A stretch of DNA of 64,000 nt from Colletotrichum lupini. Lineage: Eukaryota > Ascomycota > Sordariomycetes > Glomerellales > Glomerellaceae. Below, in pieces: positions 24,301 to 35,966 of this stretch (the stretch's first letter is position 1; each line of letters opens with the position of its first letter). The stretch is taken from positions 1,612,001 to 1,676,000 of the forward strand of contig NC_064675.1 in NCBI RefSeq assembly GCF_023278565.1, in the 5' to 3' direction. A program made the position numbers and the translations under genes. Under the pieces are notes generated by a model. The model was not told the DNA's origin and searched no databases. It saw only the letters and a program-made list of their open reading frames with translations.

Positions 24301-25224
24301 GGACCTAATTCAATGAGGGAATAAAGTGGCAGGCCTGGGCTGAGACTACAGGCCACTTTTGACAGTGGGGAAGATCCGAATGCCTGTTGAAGGACGGAGG
24401 TGGAGTGATGTCAATACGATTGACTGACATTATTCTGGAGAGGTTTGCGGTATTTGACCAACATTTCAGGCAATTTCAAAAGGAAACCAGAATGTGTGAT
24501 CGGTTGCAAGCAGCAAAGGTGACCATGCTCCATAATCTCGCTGACAAGTGTCATAGCCGGCGAAACAGATTTTGCTGGTCGTAAATGGGAATCAGCAGCC
24601 ATTGCTCATATCCGTATTTTTTAACCTTAAAAGCTTCTCAATCTGATCAGATGATGCCTCTAGTTCGTCAGATTTCCGTCCAACCTCATAAGAATCATCC
24701 ATCATATTTGGGGGCGAAGCCGTTGGTCCTATCTCAAGGAATATGTTCCTCCGAAGAACTAGCAAGCATTTTTTCTTGACAGTGCTGACAGAGCCGTGAG
24801 ATGTAGCAAGAAAAGTTGCAATACCCAAAAGGAACCTAGTGTCCGTGCAGCGTCCAGAACTGGACTCCTCGTTCGTTTATCTCGGCATTCGATAGCTTAA
24901 CCCCCCCCTCCCCCTTTTTTTTTTGTTTATCTTTCCAATGGGTTTCTTCTGTGCTTATATGTAAGTCAGGTGAGAGACAGGTACAAAGAGCCATCCAAAC
25001 TTATCTCATGAAGACTGGATAACCCTGATATGAACAGGTGTGACCACGGGGACCAATCTTAGAATTCCACACACGGTGAGTGAAATAGACTCTTGATGTA
25101 AGTTCCCCGTGGAAACCATAGTTTTCTGGCCGTGTTTCATGAATCTGGAACACAGCGAAGTCTGATATACGTAAATAGTTATATTGAAAACCCGGGGTGA
25201 CCTGCCATTCAGCGGCATCAAGCC
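21371..25224. other. Gene-poor region
   Basis: About 3.85 kb without a recognisable gene on either strand. Composition is ordinary, not RIP-like. A C-run followed by a T-run lies at about 24901-24924. The first several hundred bases (21371-22000) should hold the promoter of the BIM1-like gene. All open frames are short and lack domains. Confidence 0.45.
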
Positions 25225-26376
25225 TCATAACTCCACTCTTTCTGGTGGCTTCGGAGCTTGCTCGACTCTGCAATCACCAAACTTGGGGAGAATTCCAATA
25301 GGGTCGGAAGATCTCTTGGAAGACCGTGCTCCCTGCAAATACCGTCTATTCAGCTCCTCGCCGAGCTTGTCGGGGCTGACTGTAATTTCAAGCCAGTGCT
25401 GACTCGTAACGTTCTTGTCGTACACCCAGACATTACAACCGTTACACTTGCCTTCTCCAGATAGAGTGACAGTATTGTATCCGTACTCGTTACCAAACTT
25501 GAAATACTCGCCGAGTCCTCCCACAGCATAAAGCATCGCAACGGGATCCAAAGACCACTGCGGCTGGTAATACGTGTAGAGTATATACGCCGCCCGTACA
25601 GGGTCAGTCTTGGGTCCGTCCGCCATGAGAGGACCGCCTGAGCGAACTGAGCCCCCGAGCTGGAAACCGGCGTAGACAATGGGACTTGTCCAGTTGTGGA
25701 TTACATGTGCTGTCTGATAGGGGTCGTCGCCCCAAAAGTTGAATTCAAATCCGTTTGGGTAGTCCCCGCCCATGACGACGAGCTCTTTGACCTTGGTCTC
25801 GACTAATTCGGTGCCGGACAGCGGGGACCGGGCATCTGCCGTGGAGTTGAGGAGGCCGGAGAGGTTGTGCAGGAAGCCGATGGAGGCTATCGTGACAGAG
25901 TCATCTTCTGCTTCGGAGAGTAGCTTGCGGTAGAGGTCGACGGGGTCCCAGGCTTCCTCGGCGTCGGAGATGCTTTTCGACCAGTACGTCGCTAGCTTGC
26001 TCGCGAATTCGCCGGCGCGCTTGGCCCAGTTGTCGAAAAATGGGACATCGTTAAGCGGTCGCCGGGCACCGACGGGGACGTCAGCGTGATCATAATGGTT
26101 GAGAATCGCCGAAGCTGCTAGCACTGAATATGAGGATTGGGAGTTGATATTAACTCCTAGGAGGTTGACTTCTGGAGATGTGGCGGCGAGGAGAAGAGCC
26201 GCGGCATCACTGGGGTGTATTAGAGAGGACTGGAATAAGTCTAGGCGGACATGAGGATTACAGACTTACTCGCAATCGCTGAATAGGTCGGTGTCGACTA
26301 TGAGGTTCTTCTTTGCTGACGAAATAGTGGCGAAGACGAAGAACACAGTCAAGAGGCATGCCGTGATTCTCGACAT
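25225..26376 (-). CDS. Secreted inosine-uridine-type nucleoside hydrolase
   Basis: Spliced product 363 residues; exons 26270-26376 and 25225-26209, with a 60-bp GT..AG intron. The splice completes the hallmark aspartate cluster: IVDTDLFSDC from exon 1 runs into DDAAALLLAA in exon 2, the calcium/ribose-binding motif of nucleoside hydrolases. Further family blocks are VMGGDYPNGFEFNFWGDDP (about 180-200) and a SLDPVAMLYAV segment where some family members have a catalytic His before the DP; here that position is Leu. Residues 1-21 form a signal peptide, and several N-glycosylation sites support secretion. The expected reaction is hydrolysis of nucleosides to base and ribose, feeding external nucleoside scavenging. 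It is divergent from an MFS transporter gene. Confidence 0.88.
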
Positions 26377-27407
26377 GGCTCGGCCTTACCAAGAAAAGAC
26401 CAGACGTCGGCTTCTCTGACTTGCGATGCACGGGCCAGTTTCTTAGCGCAAAAGGGAGGTTCCTTTCACGATCATCCCTTGTCTAGGGCCTTCACAGAGG
26501 AGAGCACAGGAGAGCGCGGTCGAAGAGAGTAAGGTACGTAGACACAGCCTGCCAGCTGCTGCCGACTGGAGTGAGATATGGCCAGCTGCCATGCCTGATG
26601 TGGTCGTGATTTGTTTCAGCGTCGCCATTGATCGCCTTCCCCGCCAGCCCGCTAACATCCGCTGTGGGCCGAAATATCTCATCCTTCCTCCGTTTTTGAA
26701 GCCAAACCTTAAGCCTCCCAGCTGTTTATGTGCCACCAGACTTGCACCGTTGGCATTGAAGCTTCACGCCAATGATCGGCCTTGCGGAGCTCTATACTCG
26801 GCGTGTCAGAAATACAACATACCTATTCATCTTCCACGCGATGCCGTCGAACATGAGGGTGCGCTCTCTCCACCAAGCAATGTCGATGACGCACGAGGCA
26901 TGTCTCTCCCCAAGCTCGGCTCAGGGATGCAACCAACAAATAAGGTACGGTCAGCTCGAACCGGACGAGACAATGCGCAGCCTGCCGGGTTACGAGCAGA
27001 TCCCCCACACGTTAAACCCACCAGGATCGTTCGGTTCCCCTCCACCGTAGCAAAGCTGCAGTCAAACACTGGAACAAAGTGCGGATCGGCATGCGTTCCG
27101 ACTGCCGTTTGGTCAGCAAAGCCAATCAAGACCGCAGAGACGCTTCACCGGACGGATTGCGCCATTCGAGCTGAGTGCGACGTGGAAGCTGCCGCCGTCT
27201 GAATGCCTCGAGCCGTAACACTCAACACCTACAAAGTGCGGTGACCGCGTTCTGTTCATATGGCTGGTCTCGGCTCTCCACAGTCAAGCTCTGAAACCTT
27301 CAAGACTCTTTGCCCATTTGGAAGGACGTCAAGATTGCCTGAGACAGATTGCCTTCCGCGTCTTTTTGCATTCCCTTTCTTCAAAAGACAGATAGAATCA
27401 CATCGAG
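26377..27407. promoter_or_regulatory. Divergent promoter region, nucleoside hydrolase / MFS transporter
   Basis: 1,031 bp separating two start codons that face away from each other. No other gene supported. The arrangement would allow shared control, but I recognise no specific binding site. Confidence 0.45.
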
Positions 27408-29106
27408 ATGGGCACCGATACAGATCCCACGCGGAAGCTAGACACGGCGCAAAAGGCCGACTCGCATTCTGGTGCAGCCCACGATGGCAGCGTTGACATC
27501 CATGGCATTGACGATGCTGCCATCATTCCCAAAGGTGCTCTAGACCCTGTCTACGAGGCTAAAGCCCGTGTGCTCAATCGCGCTGTACGTTGCCGTCTGG
27601 GAATAACTTCAAGATCAGAGCACATGACCGCTGACTTCTGATTCTAGATTCAAGACATCGGTATGGGCTGGTACCAGTGGCAGCTCTTCATCGTCGTCGG
27701 ATTCGGATGGGCAAGCGACAACCTTTGGCCAATAGTCACGTCGCTCATCTTCACTCCGATCACCAACGAATTCGGTCCTTCTCGTCCGCCTCTGCTTACA
27801 CTATCGCAAAACATCGGCCTTCTGGCAGGTGCCATGTTCTGGGGCTTTGGCTGCGACTTGTTTGGGAGGAAAGTGGCTTTCAATCTGACCCTCGGTCTGA
27901 CTGCCCTATGGGGGATGGCCGCTGCCGGCGCGCCCAGCTTCGCAGGCATCGGCATCTTCGCGGCCTTCTGGTCGTTCGGCGTCGGGGGCAATCTCCCTGT
28001 TGATTCGGCCATCTTTCTCGAGTTCCTCCCAGGAACCCATCAATACCTATTGACAGTCCTTTCCATTGACTGGGCCATCGCTCAAGTCATCGCCACTCTC
28101 ATCGCGTGGCCACTCCTCGGCAACCTCACCTGCCAAGAAGGCGCGACCTGCACCAAAGCCAACAACATGGGTTGGCGATACTTCTTGATCACCCTCGGCG
28201 GCCTAACTCTGATCATGTTCTTGATTCGATTCGTCCTCTTTACCATCTACGAGTCGCCCAAGTATCTCATGGGTAAAGGCCGCGACGAAGATGCCGTCCG
28301 AATCGTTCACGAAGTTGCAAGGCGAAACGGGAAGCTCACGTCTTTATCGATAGAGGATCTGAAGGCGTGCGAGCCCGAAGGATACGTCGCGCGCACCGAT
28401 GCTGCCACAGCAGTCAAACGAAATCTGGAGAAGCTTGATCTTAGCCGGATCCGCGTGCTTTTCTCTACTCACCGCCTGGCTCTGAGTACCGGCACAATCA
28501 TGGCCATCTGGGCGCTGATCGGTCTAGGGTATCCTCTCTACAACGCCTTCATACCCTACATCCAGGCCACCCGTGGAGCGGAACTGGGAGATGGCAGCAC
28601 CTATTTGACGTATCGCAATAGTCTGATCATCGCGGTGCTGGGCGTGCCCGGAGCACTGCTGGGTGGGTGGCTGGTTGAGCTGCCTGCGCTGGGACGCAAA
28701 GGCACCCTTGCCATCAGCACCGTTGCAACCGGGGTCTTTCTGTACTGCTCGACGACGGCTATGACTAGCAATGCGCTGCTTGGCTGGAATTGCGCCTTTA
28801 ACTTTTGCAGCAACGTCATGTACGCGGTGCTCTACGGCTTTACCCCGGAGCTCTTCCCCACTCCGCAGCGCGGCACCGGCAACGCGCTCACGGCGACTTG
28901 CAACCGCATCTTCGGGATCATGGCTGTAAGTGCTTTGTGCAAAGACTGGGAAATTAATGCTGACACAAAACCCGCAGCCCATTGTCGCTATGTTCGCTAA
29001 TCTAAAGACATCGGCTCCCGTCTACACCAGCGGCGCGCTCTTCATCGCAGCTGGGCTTTTGGTGCTTATATTACCGTTTGAGTCGCGCGGGAAGGCCGCG
29101 TTGTAA
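27408..29106 (+). CDS. MFS transporter (SV2/sugar-acid-like)
   Basis: Spliced product 527 residues; exons 27408-27584, 27648-28925 and 28978-29106, with introns of 63 and 52 bp, both GT..AG with GCTGAC branch sites. It is a twelve-helix major facilitator with a 60-residue hydrophilic N-terminus. The helix 2-3 loop carries the signature GCDLFGRK (motif A, GxxxDxxGR/K). YESPKYLMGKGRDEDA after helix 6 is typical of the sugar/organic-cation (SV2-like) branch, and GFTPELFPTPQRGTGNA gives the late PExxPxxxRGTG motif. Substrate unknown; the divergent nucleoside hydrolase makes nucleosides or their products a guess only. Plasma membrane location expected. The last exon ends ESRGKAAL. Confidence 0.88.
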
Positions 29107-29964
29107 TCCGTTATTACCATCTAGAGGTCTCGTCAGTGTCTTACCTCTGACGGCACGTTAAACATAATTGTGACCTTTCTCCCGCTGCCGAGCAAAGTAT
29201 ACAGTACCCGTCGGCCTCTTGACATGGGATTATTGAAATGATCATCGACACCGCGAGTCACCTTCATGGACTATTATTCAATCGTCAACGTCGGGACGAA
29301 GCCGCTCCGGTACTCGGCCATTGTCCGCGGAGTTGGATAAATGCGTATTTACTGATCAACAAACTACACGGCCGTGTTCTTGGCGAACGAGGTTTAGAGA
29401 GCCTCCAACCCGAACATCGGCAACTCAACATGAACCCGTGGACCCATTGCAGTCTTTCGGAGTGATTCTATACGTCAATGGCAGAAAGCATATCTCGCTA
29501 CGGGGGGCCCAAAGTCTTGGCGACATGGCCACTGCCCACCGTTATCTGCACCCACGGGGATTCCCCCGCTTTCCCCTCATCTTTTCTACTGAGCTGCCTC
29601 ATCCAGTTTCGTTGCCAATGCTCACACTAATTCAAATCGGACCTACAATGAGAGCATTGATGCTTTTCAGTATCCCACTGCCGGTCAGCATCGGCAATTC
29701 CTCCGACATTGGTTGAATTATTGACCATCGACTCCGGAATGAGATCAGCCAAGCCAACGGTCATGTCAGGAACCGTCCCGCTCCACGCGTTGACGAGCCA
29801 TTTTGCGCTGCGTGATGCTACGTTGCCCCATCGCGACTTTGGTGCCTTGCGAGAATAAGAGGGCTGTTAAAGGGACGAAGCCGCCCTGCTTTGGAGCAAA
29901 CCTGTCACGGGTTTGCTTCGTTTTGGTACTGATCGGCTTCTCACAACTCACGTTGTCCTACACA
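29107..29964. other. Intergenic region
   Basis: 858 bp between two same-strand genes: the 3' end of the MFS transporter and the promoter of the carboxypeptidase. No gene or repeat supported. Confidence 0.5.
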
Positions 29965-31632
29965 ATGGTCGCTGCATCTCGCCTAAGCCTGTTTGGCTTG
30001 TCCCTACTCTCATCAGTCCAGGCGGCCAAGTATGGATACAACCACGTAACTGTGCGAAAAGACACGGACATCGTCGCCGCCAACTTCAAGGATATCGAGG
30101 GCGTCGATCTGCTGTCGCCTGCATTCTTGACCCCGGAAACCATTCCTGCAGGCTTCTCTGATGGCACGCAGGGCCCGACAGATGACAACCTTCTTGGTGA
30201 GCTTTCCACGAGCAGCTTTGTCTGACCGGTGGCTAACAGTTCCAAAGACTCTTTTGTTCAAGACTTGGCCGACAAGAACGACTGGCTGACTTACAACAAA
30301 GCCAACTTCACCTCGGAGGAAGGCCGCCCGTTTCCTTACCTTCATCTGTCTTCGACAAAGCTGTCTCGTAGAGTATCAAACTCGACTGGCAAGGTCCGGG
30401 TTTGGGTCCAAGGCGCTGTGCACGGAAACGAACCAGCCGGCGATCAGTCGCTTTTGGCTCTCCTCGGAGCCCTAGACGCGAACCAGACATGGGCCGCGTC
30501 GCTCCTAGAGAAGCTCGACATCGTCATCTTGCCTCGGTACAACCCCGATGGTGTTGGCTACTTTCAGCGCACTCTGGCCACCAACTATGATCCCAACCGC
30601 GACCACGTTAAGCTCGCTCGTAAGCAGACTCGCGACATCAAGACTCTCTTTGGCGAGTTTGCCCCCCATGTCGCTATCGACATGCACGAGTACAGCGCAA
30701 CCGCCCGCTACGGAAGCTACTACCACGCCGCCGACGGCCTCTTCTCCGCCGCCAAGAACCTCAACATTCATCCGGATATTCGCACGCTGTCCGAGGAAGT
30801 GTTTGCCAAGAATATTGGCTTGGATATGGAGGCCCGAGGCCTGCGCTGGGAGCCGTACGTGACGGGTTCCACCAGCACCAACCCGGCGTTCAAGCCTACC
30901 TTCGCCGAGGCCGGCTCGGACGCAAAGATTGGTCGCAATGCCATAGGTCTCACGCAATGCGTCACCTTCCTCATCGAGATGCGCGGAATCTTGCTCGCGG
31001 ACCAGGAATTCCAGCGCCGCACTGTAGCTGGCCTGACCATGGCCTCGAGCATCATCCAAACCGCCGCCGACAACGCCGAGAAGGTCTACACGACCATCGA
31101 GTCCTCCATCGCCGACTTTGCCTCTTCCACCTCAGAGATCATCATAACAGACTCCTCGCCGCTCGTCCAGCGCACGTTCAAGATGGTCAACATTAACAAC
31201 GGCTCTGTCACAGAAGTGCCCATCAACTTCCGCTCCACCACGCCCGTGACGACCAACATCACCCGCGCCCGCCCCGAAGCCTATCTCATCCCCGTCGCCT
31301 GGGCCGATCTTGCTGAGCGCCTGCGCGTGTCTGGTCTGGAAGTCGAGACTCTTAGCGAGCCGTATGTCGGTACCGTAGAGGCGTACGACATCACGTCGGC
31401 CGTGTTTGAGACGGAGTACTACGAGGGCGTCGTGCGCGCTGCTGTGACGACGGAGGCGCTGACTAAGGAGGTAGATTTGCCCGCTGGCAGCTTCCTTGTA
31501 AGCACGAGGCAGAAGAATGCTGCTCTTGCGTTTGTGGCTCTCGAGCCGGAGAATATTGATTCGTATGCTAGTTTTACCATCATTCCTGTTGAGGCTGGGG
31601 ATGAGTACCCCATCTACAGGGTGTTGGCATGA
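29965..31632 (+). CDS. Secreted zinc carboxypeptidase, peptidase family M14
   Basis: Spliced product 538 residues; exons 29965-30196 and 30248-31632. The 51-bp intron (donor G then GTGAGC, branch GCTAAC, acceptor AAAG) joins DDNLL to [10 protein letters not shown] in frame. Signal peptide about residues 1-20 ([20 protein letters not shown]). Zinc ligands are His136 and Glu139 in [10 protein letters not shown] and His224 in AIDMHEYSA. The proposed catalytic Glu is about residue 321 in [21 protein letters not shown] is the family substrate-binding segment. A C-terminal domain of about 150 residues follows the peptidase core. It should trim C-terminal residues from extracellular peptides. Kozak-like context CACAATGG supports the start; the longer in-frame extension upstream lacks similarity. 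Convergent with the next gene, 105 bp between stops. Confidence 0.9.
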
Positions 31633-31737
31633 TTGCGCCAATTGGGATGATAGATACATTATTAATACAATCATTGAATGGCATCTCACTGTCGAAAACA
31701 GTTCCAAATAAGCCCTCTTTATTGGAAACATGATACA

Positions 31738-32681
31738 TCACACGTTAATCTTCCCCCGCCACTCAATCACCCCAACATCCTCCTTCCCCGTCATGAACCG
31801 CACCCCACACCTGAGCAACTCCGCCAACACCTCCATCTCTTCTTCATCCCGAGGGCCGTAGACCATGAGATACGAATCCGCCAAATGCAACCTGTTTGCC
31901 AGGAACGAGCCCTTGGGTAGGGAGAGGCGGTGACGCTCGGCCCAGCGTTTTTGGATGGCTAGTTTGGCGTCGGCGGGGGAGAGGTAGAGGTGGATGGAGA
32001 GGTCTGTGTGGTGGTGGGCTATTTCGCCGCGGGCTATGACGGGGGTGGATGAGGATGAAGATGAGAGAGAGGAGAGGATTTGGGGGTGGAGGAAGAGGGC
32101 TGGGTTGTTTCGTTCGTAGAGAGAGAGCTTTGTGGTTAGGAGGGAGGGGTTTTGGGTTACCGCGTTGGCGAAGAGGTTTTCGATGAACTACAACAATGTC
32201 AGTAGATTCGTATATATACCTTAATCAAGCTCATCTCTGAGAGAGTGGGACAATTTTCATGTTCCGGGCATGATGACATGGTACTCACCTCTCTCATCTT
32301 CTCCGGCGCATGCTGACTCAACTGCCGATGCGGCACGATCCCGCCTAACTCCGCCCTCTCCCCCTTTCTCTCAGGTAGATCCCGGATCTCGGCGTGGGAC
32401 CCGTGGTCCGGGTAATCGCCCGTCCAGGTGGCTGAGCTTTTGGAGAGGGCAAAGGGGCGGAGGCCGAGGGTGACGAGGAGCCAGCCTAGGGCATTGTGCG
32501 GGACGCCGCCGGGGCCGAGGGCGATGTAGGCGCGGTAGTCGCGGTAGGCTGCCCAGAGGAGGAGGGGCGTTGCGAGGGTGGTGAGGAGGGTTGGTAGGGT
32601 TGAGCGATTGCGGAGGGAGTGGAGGAGGGTATTGAGGCGGTTGAGGAGTGTTGTGAGGGGGGTAATTGAGGGTTGTGACAT
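31738..32681 (-). CDS. Luciferase-domain (DUF5519-like) membrane-associated protein
   Basis: Spliced product 280 residues; exons 32289-32681 and 31738-32187. The 101-bp intron has a GTGAGT donor, CTGAC branch and TAG acceptor, phase 0. Residues 25-50 form one probable membrane helix (LPTLLTTLATPLLLWAAY). The second half contains VIARGEIAHHHTDLSIHLYL, SPADAKLAIQKRWAERHRLS and LMVYGPRDEEEMEVL. These are the features of a fungal domain annotated as Luciferase (PF17648 in my recollection), named by distant resemblance only; light emission is not implied. Function unknown. The exon 1 middle (DYPDHGSHAEIRDLPERKG) is hydrophilic. Confidence 0.72.
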
Positions 32682-33260
32682 TTGGTTGTATGTGTGAGGT
32701 TTGGGGTTTGAGTAAATGACAGTTGTGAGATGAGTGGTAAGATCGTTGAATGCTACGTGAAATTATTATGGTGAGTATGGAGTGAGTACGGAGTGAGTTG
32801 AATGAGTGATAATGAGGCTGAGACGAGAGACGTTCGGGGATTTTGGGGAAGAGCGGGCGGGAGATCCGGGGAAGTGGGGTTAGTCAGCCGGAGGACCAAG
32901 CAAATGCATGTGGCCGGGTGCCGAGGAAGACCTCTCTTCATCTACTCGCTAAGCAACCTTAGCTTTTCTCACATAAATGATAGGATCAGACGCGGTTCTC
33001 AGCAGTAATATGATTGTAGACATGCTTTATTCGAGGCCTCTGGGATGGTGTACGAAAGGCAAAGAGTAACTTGGTCAGGTCTGAACTACAAGGAGACAAG
33101 AAATCATTGGCAAGACGAAAGCTAGGGAACCCCGATCTCAAAACCATGAGCCGAACCAACTTGGCAAAGACTTGATCTTTTCCCACAACCAGGCAAAAAA
33201 ATCGCATACACACCCCCAGAACCGTGCGAACAGGCGCTTGATAATTCTCTACAGTAAGTC
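32682..33260. other. Intergenic region
   Basis: 579 bp between two minus-strand genes. A short imperfect repeat of the word GAGTACGGAGT/GAGTATGGAGT occurs at about 32770-32800. No gene supported. Confidence 0.45.
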
Positions 33261-34395
33261 TCAGGGAATAAGATAGATTGCTGATCCCGCCCGAGCTCCA
33301 ACGCCCATGCCAGCCGCGGAAGCTCCGCTAGCAACACCGGCACTGGCGTAACCCGCCGCGAGCCTTAACCCCAGCGGTCCGGTGATGAACACCCCGCTGG
33401 TGTTGAGCCAAACGACACCGCCTGCTGCGCCAAGGGCAGATACGATTCCGACGACAGCGGATAGCAACGCCTTGAAGAACCCGGGCCCGTTACCTGCACG
33501 AGGAGTGTCAGCGGGAGAGTTCGGTTGCGCGTCTGGTGCTACAGATGAGCTCGTCTGTTCGTATGCAATCTTCACTTTCCTTAGCTTCTTCAAAATCTCC
33601 TCTTTATCCTCGGCTTTGAACTCGGGCCACATGCCCTCTCGGTCCCAGTCAAGAGCTTCCGTTTCCTGATTGTAGTCTCTCTCCCTGTGCGGGAAGTAGA
33701 TGCCGTTGAAGTGCGTGAGCTCGTGGGTACCGGCGGCACTGAGCTCACTATATAGCCAGCTATCGCTTGGATGAGAGCAATATGTCGATTTCTCATCGAT
33801 ACGAAGTTTGTAGCGGGTGTTGCTCCGGATCCTGCCACAGACTTTGATGTAGACGTTCTTGATGAAAGAGTCTATCTGGTAGAAGATCGATTCTATCGCA
33901 GAGCTGACCACGATACGGAGCTTGTCGCATTGTGCGTGGTGTCTCTTGTTGACCACGCGCTCGATTACATCCTGAAGTGCGCTCGCAGTACAAATGAGAA
34001 TGCGTTGGGCTGATCACAGGGTAAAGAAAGAGTTAGTGATACATGTACCCCCTACTGGATAGGACATTGTGGTGAAAATGGGAAAATTCCTTACCGCATT
34101 TTCCGCTCATGTTGGGTTCACTCCGTTTGCTGTCTTTCACGTATTGTTCTTGCTGAGGATGGACAACAGCGATCACCAAGACGTCAGACCTCTGGGACTC
34201 AAGTGCACATTCTTTCCAAATGGCATTGGCGTCTTGTAGATGGAGGTCTTGGATGGGGTTCGAGGGAGGGATTCTTGCCGCTCGTTGAAATACCTGGCGA
34301 GGAGGCGTCCCCTTATGCTGGGGCATAGTAGAACGCGACGCTGGAGGCTTGTCGGTTGGCGCAGTCTGTCCCCGTGATTCGGGCGAGTTGATCAT
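33261..34395 (-). CDS. Orphan protein with HExxH motif and Gly/Ala-rich hydrophobic C-terminus
   Basis: Spliced product 349 residues; exons 34095-34395 and 33261-34009. The 85-bp intron has donor GTAAGG, branch CACTAAC and acceptor ATCAG, phase 1, and joins MSGKC to AQRILICTAS. I do not recognise the family. The N-terminal 70 residues are basic, Pro-rich and disordered-looking, with no signal peptide. The middle contains HELTH at residues 196-200, a match to the zincin HExxH zinc-binding motif, in SAAGTHELTHFNGIYFPH. Residues from about 275 to the end are Gly/Ala-rich and hydrophobic (GFFKALLSAVVGIVSALG and on), recalling the glycine-rich membrane domain of IFI6/IFI27-type proteins. A peptidase is possible but not shown. 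Divergent from the disrupted Clr5 gene, 657 bp away. Confidence 0.6.
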
Positions 34396-35052
34396 GGCTT
34401 TTGTAGAGGAGAGTGATGTACTAAGAACAATGTATTGAATGAGTCAGAAAAGTTCAGAGTGAAGAGTCTACTATAACTCCTAAGGGGAGCTGCCGAAGAG
34501 TTTTCTCTTATAGAAGATTTCTCAAAGTTCTAGACTCCGTTGTCGACATGATGCTGATTTTTTCAACTGGTTCAATGCATGTGGCAGTTCCGTGATGAAG
34601 TGTTCTAGGCCCTCGACGGACAGCACGAGAAGAATTCAGGTACAGCCGAAGGGCAACCGCGACGGCCACGTTGGTCTCACAAAGGTGGGGATGGTATGCA
34701 ACTATTGCAAGAGGGTTTAGGATCGATCCAATGAGTACCAAACGTTTCCTACTGGGTGCATAATGCCCGCGCGCAGGGAACCGACTTGCATATGAGGGTT
34801 TAGGAACGATCCAATCATCCCAAAAGCACGGCAGACATCTCGACGAACCAACCCCACCAAAGGTTGCCAAAAATGAGGCTGCTATGGCGGACAAGCTTTC
34901 TGACTGCTTGCGCCGTTACACACAAAAGGACCTGATGTACTCTTCTTCAATGCTCTGGAAATTCGGAATTGCATCAGAAAATCGCCCAAACTTTTTGACA
35001 GATCGTTGTTGGCCTCGTGTGAGGTCTGCATCTTTTTGTTACGTTACCCCTG
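34396..35052. other. Divergent intergenic region
   Basis: 657 bp between the HExxH orphan gene and the 5' part of the Clr5 gene. Short frames on both strands have no domain. It probably holds both promoters. Confidence 0.4.
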
Positions 35053-35761
35053 ATGACCATGGATTGGGCACCGAATGACTCGTTCCCCTCCTTGCCGTGC
35101 GACGAGCCACCGGAGGCTCATGACATGGCTTCGGAACGTTACTACCATGCACCTGAGAATCCGCTCATCCAACACCATTCATGGGCGCATGCGGACCATA
35201 CCCTCTCAATTCCCTCGCAGAACGGGACTGTCTTCTCAGAAACACCTCTACAGTCCGGCAACTATGCTGAGGGTTACCTACCTGCTACCTTGGAAGCATC
35301 TTCCAACCACATGCTTCTCTCTAACGCAAACTTTGAGAGCGACATCGGCACTTTGGGGTTGTCTGATCTCAATGTAAACGCCTTTGACCATGTGACAGCC
35401 ATTATAGGTCCTCAGCACCATGAGCATCCATACGCTTGGGGTTCATCAGAGATGATTCCTCAAGAAGTCGAAATGGATTATTCTGCTTTCATGATGCTCG
35501 ATGACTCCTCTGAAATCAACGTTGGTTTACATGATAGGAGCGGATCGACCACTATCCATGAACAATCTTCAGCATCGGATGCCATAACGTTGTTTCCCAA
35601 GCTTTGGTATCTTTCCCTGGAACACTAAATACTCGGCAGATGAGCTACGTTGAGCCAACGGCGATGTGCGAAGACCGAGCAATTCTAAACACTGTCACCC
35701 CACTACCTATATCGCAACTGCCAGCAACCCGAAAGACAATTCGCAGCGCGAAGAAGGTATC
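35053..35761 (+). pseudogene. Clr5-domain gene, 5' part, interrupted by Copia copy 2
   Basis: N-terminal part of a gene whose 3' part resumes at 42617. It starts at the ATG giving MTMDWAPNDSF (35053; a second ATG at 35059 is equally possible). About 157 acidic, Ser/His-rich residues with no domain are read to 35524. A stop at 35626 in that frame is avoided by a candidate 77-bp intron 35525-35601 (donor G then GTTTAC, branch CATAAC, acceptor AAG). The frame then continues as LVSFPGTLNTRQMSYVEPT and on to LPATRKTIRSAKK, where the retrotransposon begins. The final five bases, GTATC, are the target duplication. Without the element the frame runs unbroken into the 3' part. Confidence 0.7.
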
Positions 35762-35966
35762 TATCAGATTAGAAGTCTAATTCGACCGCGGCATACAGCC
35801 GACTGCGCAGGGGCCAATTAGGGGCCCTATTTACGATTATTATAACCAGCCTAACCTATAGTTAGAACCTCCTTTTTATACCTACTACGTAGATATTTAA
35901 ATAGTTTAATTAATCTCTTCGTTAACTACGGTTCGAACTAACTACCCTATAATAAGGATATTAATA
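35762..35966 (+). repeat. Copia copy 2, 5' LTR
   Basis: 205 bp, beginning TATCAGATTAGAAG (from TGTCGG..) and ending GGATATTAATA. Its outer 60 bp keep words such as CGCGGCATACAGCCGACTGC that are mutated in the 3' LTR, the same pattern as copy 1. Confidence 0.9.

Noticed and set aside
13269..34395. Secondary-metabolite or defence gene cluster
   Set aside because: No backbone enzyme, no cluster regulator, and mixed housekeeping genes (LIG4, UPRT, FEX) in between.
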